A stretch of 64,000 nt of DNA from positions 396,863-460,862 of the forward strand of contig NZ_WKJK01000004.1 of assembly GCF_009674535.1 (NCBI RefSeq), read 5' to 3'. A program made the translations under genes and the position numbers. Source of the DNA: Duganella guangzhouensis. Its GTDB lineage: Bacteria; Pseudomonadota; Gammaproteobacteria; Burkholderiales; Burkholderiaceae_D. The notes under the pieces were generated by a model. That model ran no database searches. It was not told the DNA's origin and saw only the letters and a program-made list of their open reading frames with translations. This document shows positions 45,101-52,266 of the stretch, piece after piece. Each line of letters begins with the position of its first letter. Position 1 is the stretch's first letter.

Positions 45101-48100
45101 CAACTGTCGGCCATGACCACCGCGCAAATCAGCGCGCTGTCGACCGACGGCGTGGGCGCGATCGAGACCGCCGACATCGTGGGCATCACCACCGCCGGCA
45201 TCGCCGCGCTGAAATCGGCGCAGATCGCCGCGCTCGGCACCGGCCAGGTGGCCGCGCTGTCGACCAACCAGGTCATTGCGCTGACCACCGCCGCCGTGTC
45301 TGGCCTGAGCACCGACCAGGTGGTGGCGCTGACCACCGCACAGGCTTCGGTACTGAGCACCCAGCAAGTGGCCGCGCTGTCGACCAATGCGATCGCCGCG
45401 CTGGAAACCGTGGACTTCGCCGCGCTGAAAACCGCCGCCGTGGCCGCGCTGTCGACCAACCAGATCAAAGCGCTGACCACCGACCTGACCGTCGCTCTGA
45501 GCACCGCTGAAGCGGCCGCCCTGAGCAGCGCCCAGATCGCCGCGCTGGGTACCGACAACGTCGCCGCGCTGGAAACCGTCGACATCGCCGCCATCAAGAC
45601 CGCTTCGTTCGCGGCCCTGAGCAGCGCGCAAGTCGCCGCCCTGACCACCGCCCAAGTCAATGGCCTGGCCACCGCCCAGCTGGTATCGCTGAGCACCAAC
45701 GCCATCGCCAACGGCCTGACCACCGACCAGGTGGTGGCGCTGACCTCGAACCAACTGGCCGCCATGACCACCGGTCAGATTGGCGCGCTGTCGACCAACA
45801 GCGTGGGTGCGATCGAGACCGCCGACATCGCGGGCATCACCACCGCCGGCATCGCCGCGCTGAAATCGTCGCAGATCGCCGCGCTCGGCACCGGCCAGGT
45901 GGCCGCGCTGTCGACCAACCAGATCGTCGCCTTCACCACGGCTGGCATCTCCGGTCTGAGCACCGACCAGGTAGTGGCGCTGACCACCAGCCAGGCCGCC
46001 GCGCTGACCACGCAGCAAGTGGCCGCGCTGTCGACCAACGCCATCGCCGCGCTGGAAACCGCTGACTTCGCCGCGCTGAAAACCGCCGCCGTGGCCGCGC
46101 TGTCGACCAACCAGATCAAAGCGCTGACCACCGACCTGACCGTCGCCCTGAGCACCGCCGAAGCGGCCGCCCTGAGCAGCGCCCAGATCGCCGCGCTGGG
46201 TACCGACAACGTCGCCGCGCTGGAAACCGTCGACATCGCCGCCATCAAGACCGCGTCGTTCGCGGCCCTGAACTCGGCCCAAGTCGCCGCGCTGACCACC
46301 GCGCAAGTCAATGGCCTGGCCACCGCCCAGCTGGTATCGCTGAGCACCAACGCCATCGCCAACGGCCTGACCACCGACCAGGTGGTGGCGCTGACCTCGA
46401 ACCAACTGGCCGCCATGACCACCGCGCAAATCGGTGCATTGTCGACCAACAGCGTGGGCGCGATTGAAACCGCCGACATCGTGGGCATCACCACCGCCGG
46501 CATCGCCGCGCTGAAATCGGCACAGATCGCCGCGCTGGGCACCGGCCAGGTGGCCGCGCTGTCGACCAATCAAGTGATCGCGCTGACCACGACCGCCGTG
46601 TCGGGCCTGACCACCGACCAGGTGGTGGCGCTGACCACTACCCAGGCGTCGGTACTGACCACGCAGCAAGTGGTGGCGCTGTCGACCAACGCCATCGCCG
46701 CGCTGGAAACCGCTGACTTCGCCGCGCTGAAAACCGCCGCCGTGGCCGCGCTGTCGACCAACCAGATCAAAGCGCTGACCACCGACCTGACTGTCGCTCT
46801 GAGCACCGCCGAAGCGGCCGCCCTGAGCAGCGCTCAGATCGCCGCGCTGGGTACCGACAATGTCGCCGCGCTGGAAACCGTCGACATCGCCGCCATCAAG
46901 ACCGCCTCGTTCGCGGCCCTGAACTCGGCCCAAGTCGCCGCGCTGACCACCGCCCAAGTCAATGGCCTGGCCACCGCCCAGCTGGTATCGCTGAGCACCA
47001 ACGCCATCGCCAACGGCCTGACCACCGACCAGGTGGTGGCGCTGACTTCGACCCAACTGTCGGCCATGACCACCGCGCAGATCAGCGCGCTGTCGACCAA
47101 CAGCGTGGGCGCGATTGAAACCGCCGACATCGTGGGCATCACCACCGCCGGTATCGCCGCGCTGAAATCGTCGCAAATCGCCGCGCTCGGCACCGGCCAG
47201 GTGGCCGCGCTGTCGACCAACCAGGTGATCGCGCTGACCACCGCCGCGGTGTCCGGCCTGACCACCGACCAGGTGGTGGCGCTGACCACCGCCCAGGCCT
47301 CGGTGCTGACCACGCAGCAAGTGGTGGCGCTGTCGACCAACGCCATCGCCGCGCTGGAAACCGCCGACTTCGCCGCGCTGAAAACCGCCGCCGTGGCCGC
47401 GCTGTCGACCAACCAGATCAAAGCGCTGACCACCGACCTGGTCGTGGCCCTCAGCACCGCCGAAGCGAATGCCCTGAGCAGCGCGCAAGTGGTTGCTCTG
47501 AGCACCGACAACATCGCCGCGCTGGAAACCGTCGACCTGGCCGCGCTGAAAACCGCGTCGTTCGCCGCGCTGACCTCGGCGCAAGTGGCCGCCATGACCA
47601 CCGCCCAGATCAACAACCTGGCAACCGCCCAGTTTGCTGTGATGAGCACCGCCGACGTCGCCAACGGCCTGACCACCGACCAGGTGGTCGCGATGACCTC
47701 GCAGCAGTTCGCCGCGCTGACCACCGCACAGATCGGTGCGCTGTCGACCAACAGCGTGGGTGCGATCGAGACCGCCGACATCGTGGGCATCACCACCGCC
47801 GGTATCGCCGCGCTGAAATCGGCCCAGGTGGCCGCGCTCGGCACCGGCCAGGTGGCCGCGCTGTCGACCAACCAGGTGATCGCGCTGACCACCGCCGCCG
47901 TGTCCGGCCTGACCACCGACCAGGTGGTGGCGCTGACCACCGCCCAGGCGTCGGTGCTGACCACGCAGCAAGTGGCCGCGCTGTCGACCAACGCCATCGC
48001 CGCACTGGAAACCGCCGACTTCGCCGCACTGAAAACCGCTGCGGTGGCCGGTCTGTCGACCAACCAGATCAAAGCGCTGACCACCGATCTGATCGTGGCC

Positions 48101-51100
48101 CTGAGCACCGCCGAAGCGAATGCCCTGAGCAGCGCGCAAGTGGTTGCCCTGAGCACCGACAACATCGCCGCGCTGGAAACCATCGACCTGGCCGCGCTGA
48201 AAACCGCGTCGTTCGCCGCGCTGACCTCGGCGCAAGTGGCCGCCATGACCACCGCTCAGATCAACAACCTGGCAACCGCCCAGTTTGCTGTGATGAGCAC
48301 CGCCGACGTCGCCAACGGTCTGACCACCGACCAGGTGGTCGCGATGACCTCGCAGCAGTTCGCCGCGCTGACCACCGCCCAAGTTGGCGCGCTGTCCAGC
48401 AACAACATCGCTGCGATCGAAACCGCTGACATCGTGGGTATCAGCACCGCCGGCGTCGCCGCGCTGAAATCGACCCAGGTGACCGGCCTGACCACCGCCC
48501 AGGTGGCCGCGCTGACGGTGACCCAGATCGCGGCGGTGAGCACCGCTGCCTTCCGTGCCCTGACCACCGACCAGGTGGTGGCGCTGACCACCGCCCAGGC
48601 GGCAACGCTGAGCACCGCCCAAGTGGCAGCGCTGAGTACCGACGCCGTGGCCGCGCTGGAAACCGCTGACTTCGCCGCACTGAAAACCGCGGCTGTGGCC
48701 GGCCTGTCGACCGCCCAGATCAAGGCGCTGACCACCGACCAGGTAGTGGCGCTGACCACCGCCGAAGCGAATGCGCTGAGCAGCGCGCAGGTGGCGGCCC
48801 TCCGCACCGACGAAGTCGCCGCGCTGGAAACCGTCGACCTGGCCGCGCTGAAAACCGCGTCGTTCGCCGCGCTGACCTCGGCGCAAGTGGCCGCCATGAC
48901 CACCGCTCAGATCAACAACCTGGCAACCGCCCAGTTTGCTGTGATGAGCACCGCCGATGTCGCCAACGGTCTGACCACCGACCAGGTGGTCGCGATGACC
49001 TCGCAGCAGTTCGCCGCGCTGACCACCGCCCAAATTGGCGCGCTGTCCAGCAACAACATCGCTGCGATCGAAACCGCTGACATCGTGGGCATCAGCAGCG
49101 CCGGCATCGCCGCGCTGAAATCGACCCAGGTGACCGGCCTGACCACCGACCAGGTGGCCGCGCTGACGGTGACCCAGATCGCGGCGGTGACCACCGCCGC
49201 CTTCCGCGCGCTGAGCACCGATCAGGTGGTGGCGCTGACCACCGCCCAGGCGGCAGCGCTGAGCACCGCCCAAGTGGTGGCGCTGAGCACCGACGCCGTG
49301 GCCGCGCTGGAAACCGCTGACTTCGCCGCACTGAAAACCGCTGCCGTGGCCGGCCTGTCGACCAACCAGATCAAGGCGCTGACCACCAACCAGGTGGTGG
49401 CGCTGACCACCGCCGAGGCCAATGCGCTGAGCAGCGCGCAAGTGGCTGCCCTGAGCACCGACGCCGTGGCGGCGCTGGAAACCGTCGACATCGCCGCGCT
49501 GAAAACCTCGTCGTTCGTGGCGCTGAGCACCGCGCAAGTGGCGGCGCTGACCACCGCCCAGGTGCAAAACCTGGCGACCGCGCAGTTCGCTGTGATGAGC
49601 ACCAACGATGTGGCCAACGGCCTGACCACCGACCAGATCGTGGCGATGACCTCGCAGCAGTTCGCTGCGCTGACCACCGCCCAGGCTGGCGCGCTGTCGA
49701 CCAACAACGTGGCCGCGATTGAAACCGCGGACATCGCCGGTCTGACCACCGCTGGTGTCGCCGCGCTGAAATCGAGCCAGGTGGCTGCCCTGACCACCGG
49801 TCAGATCGCCGCGCTGTCGACCAACCAGGCACTGGCCATCACCACCAGCGCGATCAAGGCGCTGAGCACCGACCAGGCGGTGGCACTGACCACCGCCCAG
49901 GCTTCGGTCCTGAACACCCAGCAAGTGGTGGCGCTGAGCACCGACGCCATCGCCGCGCTGGAAACCGCTGACCTGGCCGCGCTGAAAACCGCTGCCATCG
50001 CCGCGCTGACCACGGCCCAGGTCAAGGCCCTGACCACCGACCAGGTCAAAGCCCTGACCACCGGCCAGGCCAACGCCCTGAGCAGCGCGCAAGTGACCGC
50101 GCTGACCACCGACAACGTGGCCGCGCTGGAAACCGTCGATCTGGTGGCGCTGAAAACCGGTTCGTTCGCTGCGCTGAGCACTGCGCAAGTGGCGGCGCTG
50201 ACCACCGCGCAAATCAACAGCCTGGCGACCGCGCAACTGGCGGTGATGAGCACCAACGATGTGGCCAACGGTCTGACCACTGCGCAGATCGTCGCGCTGA
50301 CCTCGCAGCAAGTGGCGGCGCTGACCACCGCCCAGGTGGGCGCGCTGTCGACCGACAACGTCGCCGCGATTGAAACCGCCGACATCGTTGGCCTGACCAC
50401 CGCCGGCGTGGCCGCGCTGAAATCGGCGCAGATCACCGCGCTCAGCACGGCCCAGGTGTCGACCCTGTCGGCTACCCAGACTGTGGCGCTGACCACGGCG
50501 GCCTTCTCGGCGCTGAACAGCGACCAGATCGCGTCCATCACCACCGCCCAGGCTGCCGCGCTGAGCTCGCAGCAAGTGGTGTCGCTGTCGACCACCGCCA
50601 TCGCCGCGATTGAAACGGCCGACTTGAACGTGCTGAAAACCGCCGCCGTGGCTGCGCTGACCAGCAACCAGTTCAAGGCGCTGACCACCGACCAGATCAA
50701 CAATCTGTCGACCAGCAGCGTGGCGGTCCTGACCACCTCGCAGCTGAGCAACGCCCTGACCACCGACCAGGTGGTGGCGCTGACCTCGAACCAGGTGAGC
50801 GTGCTGAGCACGGCCCAGGTGCTGGCCTTCTCGACCAACAATATCGCGGCCATCGAGACCGCCGATATCGTGGCGCTGAAGACCACCGCCCTGGCCAGCC
50901 TGCGCACCGCCCAGGTTCAGGCGCTGAGCACCGACCAGGTGAGCGCGCTGACCACCGCCCAGGTGGCCGCGCTGAGCACCGCCGCGGTGTCGGCCGGTCT
51001 GACCACCGCCCAGGTGGCGGCGCTGTCGAGCAACCAGTTGAACGCACTGAGCACCAACCAGCTGCGCGCACTGTCGACCGCCAACATCCAGGCGCTGGAA

Positions 51101-52081
51101 ACCAACGACCTGCAAGCGCTGGCCACGGCCTCGTTCAAGGCGCTGAGCACCACGCAGCTGGTCAAGCTGACCACCGACCAGATCGTGGCGCTGACCACCG
51201 GCCAGATCAAAAACCTGAGCTCGTCGCAAGCCAATGCGCTGACCTCGACCCAGGTGGCGGCGATGAGCACGGCGCAAGCGTCGGCCCTGTTCAACGCCAC
51301 CCACGGCATCTCGCCGATCGTGCTGGATCTGAAGGGTGACGGCATCACCACCCTGGCGGCCAGCAACGGCGTCAGCTTCGACCTGAATGCCGATGGCACC
51401 AAGGAACAAGCCGGCTGGGTTGGCGGTGGCGACGGTCTGCTGGTTCTGGACCGCAACGGTGACGGCATCATCAACGATGGTAGCGAGCTGTTCGGTACTG
51501 GCACCACGCTGGCCGACGGCAGCAAAGCCGCCAACGGTTACGATGCCCTGGCCGAGCTGGACAGCAACGGCGACGGCGTGATCGACAGCAAAGACAGCGC
51601 CTACAGCAGCCTGCAGGTCTGGGTTGACAGCAACGCCGACGGCATCAGCAGCGCCGACGAGCTGAAATCGCTGAAAGACCTGGGCATCACGCAGCTGAGC
51701 CTGACGGCAACGGTGGATGGCAGCAGCAGCAACGGCAACACGGTGGGTCTGAGCTCGACCTACACCACCGCCGATGGCGCCACCCATGCCGCCGCCGACG
51801 TCTGGTTCGCGGTCAGCAGCACCAGCGACCTGAGTGGTTCGGTCAGCAGCGTGTCGGCAGCACTGTCGAGCTTCAACGCCACCAGCAGCACGGCCGAGAA
51901 CGCGACCAAGCTGGAGATGCCAACCGCGAACACCACGGCTGTCGCAGCCCTGGCCGCCGCGATCGGCAGCTACGACAACAAGCTGACCGCCGCGTCGAAC
52001 CAAGCCTCGACGGAAGAAACCCAGCGTCTGAAATCGCTGCTGGGCGGCAACCATACGCAAGGCTACCTGGCTGCCAAGTAA
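39188..52081 (+). CDS. Giant octapeptide-repeat protein, probable type I secreted adhesin
   Basis: This 4297-residue protein has no signal peptide. Residues ~8-4034 are about 500 tandem octapeptides of the form AL[ST]Tx(Q/D)(V/I)x, for example ALTTAQVA and ALSTNQIK. Every 27th unit the pattern resets, with one 9-residue unit (SLSTNAIAN type) per set: a 217-residue super-repeat. The C-terminal ~260 residues contain PIVLDLKGDG, LDRNGDGIINDGSELFG, LDSNGDGVIDSKDS and VDSNADGISSADE, Ca2+-binding loops of the kind found at the end of FrpC/RTX-type type I substrates. No cysteine is seen. The start follows an AGGAGA site. The exporter genes follow directly. Confidence 0.88.
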   Translation: MTVPADYTTDQIASLTTQQISVLTTADMASLSSDQIGALTTIQAPVLSSTQLGAITTASLQGLTTADVAVLSTAAVNGFSTNQIKTLSTDQIVALTSNQAGALATQQVAALTTDGLVALETADLAALKTAAIAVLSSNQIKALTTAQVVALTTAEANALTTSQVSNLGTDQVVALETVDLNALKTAAIASLSTSQVAALTTAQINALATAQLVALSTANVASGLTTEQIVALTSSQLASLGTAQVAALSTNNVAAIETADIVGLTTAGIAALKSAQVAALTTDQVATLSTNQIISLSTASLSGLSTDQIVALTTNQAGALTTQQVAALSTNNIAALETVDFAALKTASIAALSTNQIKALTTDLIVALTTAEAATLSSTQIAAFSTDNIVALETIDLAALKTSAIAALSSAQVLVLTTNQIKSLSTSALVALTTANIASGLTTDQIVALGSSQVAALTTAQVSALSTNNVAAIETADLVGLTTAGVAALKSAQVAALTTDQIATLSTNQIIALTTAGLSGLSTDQIVALTTNQAAALTTQQVASLSTNNIAALETADLAALKTASIAALSTGQIKALTTNQIVGLNTAEAATLSSAQVAALGTDSVAALETVDIAAIKTASFAALSSAQVAALTTAQVNTLPTAQLAALSTNAIANGLTTDQVVALTSGQLAALTTAQVGALSTNSVGAIETADIVGLTTAGITALKSAQIAALGTGQVAALSTNQVIALTTASVSGLSTDQVVALTTAQAAALTTQQVAALSTNAIAALETADFAALKTAGIAALSTNQIKALTTDLTVALSTAEAAALSSAQIAALSTDNVAALETVDLAAIKTASFAALNSAQVAALTTAQVNGLATAQLVSLSTNAIANGLTTDQVVALTSTQLSVMTTAQIGALSTNSVGAIETADIAGITTAGIAALKSAQIAALGTGQVAALSTNQVIALTTASVSGLSTDQVVALTTAQAAALTTQQVAALSTNAIAALETADFAALKTAAIAGLSTNQIKALTTDLTVALSTAEAAALSSAQIAALGTDNVAALETVDIAAIKTASFAALNSAQVAALTTAQVNGLATAQLVSLSTNAIANGLTTDQVVALTSNQLAAMTTAQIGALSTNSVGAIETADIVGITTAGIAALKSAQIAALGTGQVAALSTNQVIALTTAAVSGLSTDQVVALTTAQASVLTTQQVVALATNAIAALETADFAALKTAGIAALSTNQIKALTTDLTVALSTAEAAALSSAQIAALGTDNVAALETVDLAAIKTASFAALSSAQVAALTTAQVNGLATAQLVSLSTNAIANGLTTDQVVALTSNQLSAMTTAQISALSTDNVGAIETADIVGITTAGIAALKSAQVAALGTGQVAALSTNQVIALTTTAVSGLTTDQVVALTTTQASVLTTQQVAALSTNAIAALETADFAALKTAAVAALSTNQIKALTTDLTVALSTAEAAALSSAQIAALGTDNVAALETVDIAAIKTASFAALSSAQVAALTTAQVNGLATAQLVSLSTNAIANGLTTDQVVALTSNQLAAMTTGQIGALSTNSVGAIETADIVGITTAGIAALKSSQIAALGTGQVAALSTNQVIALTTASVSGLSTDQVVALTTAQAAALTTQQVAALSTNAIAALETADFAALKTAAIAGLSTNQIKALTTDLTVALSTAEAAALSSAQIAALGTDNVAALETVDLAAIKTASFAALSSAQVAALTTAQVNGLATAQLVSLSTNAIANGLTTDQVVALTSTQLSAMTTGQIGALSTNSVGAIETADIVGITTAGIAALKSSQIAALGTGQVAALSTNQIVAFTTAGISGLSTDQVVALTTSQAAALTTQQVAALSTNAIAALETADFAALKTAAVAALSTNQIKALTTDLTVALSTAEAAALSSAQIAALSTDNVAALETADIAAIKTASFAALNSAQVAALTTAQVNGLATAQLVSLSTNAIANGLTTDQVVALTSTQLSAMTTAQISALSTDGVGAIETADIVGITTAGIAALKSAQIAALGTGQVAALSTNQVIALTTAAVSGLSTDQVVALTTAQASVLSTQQVAALSTNAIAALETVDFAALKTAAVAALSTNQIKALTTDLTVALSTAEAAALSSAQIAALGTDNVAALETVDIAAIKTASFAALSSAQVAALTTAQVNGLATAQLVSLSTNAIANGLTTDQVVALTSNQLAAMTTGQIGALSTNSVGAIETADIAGITTAGIAALKSSQIAALGTGQVAALSTNQIVAFTTAGISGLSTDQVVALTTSQAAALTTQQVAALSTNAIAALETADFAALKTAAVAALSTNQIKALTTDLTVALSTAEAAALSSAQIAALGTDNVAALETVDIAAIKTASFAALNSAQVAALTTAQVNGLATAQLVSLSTNAIANGLTTDQVVALTSNQLAAMTTAQIGALSTNSVGAIETADIVGITTAGIAALKSAQIAALGTGQVAALSTNQVIALTTTAVSGLTTDQVVALTTTQASVLTTQQVVALSTNAIAALETADFAALKTAAVAALSTNQIKALTTDLTVALSTAEAAALSSAQIAALGTDNVAALETVDIAAIKTASFAALNSAQVAALTTAQVNGLATAQLVSLSTNAIANGLTTDQVVALTSTQLSAMTTAQISALSTNSVGAIETADIVGITTAGIAALKSSQIAALGTGQVAALSTNQVIALTTAAVSGLTTDQVVALTTAQASVLTTQQVVALSTNAIAALETADFAALKTAAVAALSTNQIKALTTDLVVALSTAEANALSSAQVVALSTDNIAALETVDLAALKTASFAALTSAQVAAMTTAQINNLATAQFAVMSTADVANGLTTDQVVAMTSQQFAALTTAQIGALSTNSVGAIETADIVGITTAGIAALKSAQVAALGTGQVAALSTNQVIALTTAAVSGLTTDQVVALTTAQASVLTTQQVAALSTNAIAALETADFAALKTAAVAGLSTNQIKALTTDLIVALSTAEANALSSAQVVALSTDNIAALETIDLAALKTASFAALTSAQVAAMTTAQINNLATAQFAVMSTADVANGLTTDQVVAMTSQQFAALTTAQVGALSSNNIAAIETADIVGISTAGVAALKSTQVTGLTTAQVAALTVTQIAAVSTAAFRALTTDQVVALTTAQAATLSTAQVAALSTDAVAALETADFAALKTAAVAGLSTAQIKALTTDQVVALTTAEANALSSAQVAALRTDEVAALETVDLAALKTASFAALTSAQVAAMTTAQINNLATAQFAVMSTADVANGLTTDQVVAMTSQQFAALTTAQIGALSSNNIAAIETADIVGISSAGIAALKSTQVTGLTTDQVAALTVTQIAAVTTAAFRALSTDQVVALTTAQAAALSTAQVVALSTDAVAALETADFAALKTAAVAGLSTNQIKALTTNQVVALTTAEANALSSAQVAALSTDAVAALETVDIAALKTSSFVALSTAQVAALTTAQVQNLATAQFAVMSTNDVANGLTTDQIVAMTSQQFAALTTAQAGALSTNNVAAIETADIAGLTTAGVAALKSSQVAALTTGQIAALSTNQALAITTSAIKALSTDQAVALTTAQASVLNTQQVVALSTDAIAALETADLAALKTAAIAALTTAQVKALTTDQVKALTTGQANALSSAQVTALTTDNVAALETVDLVALKTGSFAALSTAQVAALTTAQINSLATAQLAVMSTNDVANGLTTAQIVALTSQQVAALTTAQVGALSTDNVAAIETADIVGLTTAGVAALKSAQITALSTAQVSTLSATQTVALTTAAFSALNSDQIASITTAQAAALSSQQVVSLSTTAIAAIETADLNVLKTAAVAALTSNQFKALTTDQINNLSTSSVAVLTTSQLSNALTTDQVVALTSNQVSVLSTAQVLAFSTNNIAAIETADIVALKTTALASLRTAQVQALSTDQVSALTTAQVAALSTAAVSAGLTTAQVAALSSNQLNALSTNQLRALSTANIQALETNDLQALATASFKALSTTQLVKLTTDQIVALTTGQIKNLSSSQANALTSTQVAAMSTAQASALFNATHGISPIVLDLKGDGITTLAASNGVSFDLNADGTKEQAGWVGGGDGLLVLDRNGDGIINDGSELFGTGTTLADGSKAANGYDALAELDSNGDGVIDSKDSAYSSLQVWVDSNADGISSADELKSLKDLGITQLSLTATVDGSSSNGNTVGLSSTYTTADGATHAAADVWFAVSSTSDLSGSVSSVSAALSSFNATSSTAENATKLEMPTANTTAVAALAAAIGSYDNKLTAASNQASTEETQRLKSLLGGNHTQGYLAAK
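39209..51290. repeat. 18-copy 651-bp tandem super-repeat coding for octapeptides
   Basis: The same codon position (start of the unit after NQIK/AQIK) recurs at 39608, 40259, 40910, 41561, 42212, 42863, 43514, 44165, 44816, 45467 and so on to 50675, always exactly 651 nt apart: 17 periods without a single net insertion or deletion. Each period is 27 octapeptide codon blocks plus one codon. Copies from ~41561 to ~47420 are nearly identical; those at both ends are more diverged. Confidence 0.93.
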
Positions 52082-52101
52082 GCCACACGCTTAGCGTCAA
52101 G

Positions 52102-52137
52102 AACGGCAAGGCCTGCGGGCCTTGCCGTTTTTTTTTT
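52102..52137 (+). terminator. Rho-independent terminator after the giant gene
   Basis: AACGGCAAGGCC pairs with GGCCTTGCCGTT around TGCG and is followed by a long T run. It lies 20 nt after the stop, so the exporter genes are probably transcribed from their own promoter or by limited read-through. Confidence 0.92.
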
Positions 52138-52266
52138 ACGCGTCGAACAGCGCGGGAAACGGGCTTGTTTTTCTACAACAGAAAAGGCGCCGAGAAACGT
52201 TGCACTGGGTTAGAATCCAGAGCTGGCACATAGTGCGCCAGTGCAAGCTTTTATCCTTACGGGCCT

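Noticed and set aside
39209..51290. Similarity of units such as LTTDQVVAL to the LTPxQVVAI start of TAL-effector repeats
   Set aside because: The unit is 8 residues, not 33-35, there is no second helix or variable di-residue, and the context is type I secretion. The likeness probably reflects only an N-capped helical turn.
39494..52060. A 4188-codon open frame antisense to the giant repeat gene
   Set aside because: It is produced by the biased codons of the octapeptide repeat, which lack stop codons on the other strand. It has no ribosome site, the product is a low-complexity Gly/Gln/Arg/His string, and the plus-strand product has proper termini and export genes.
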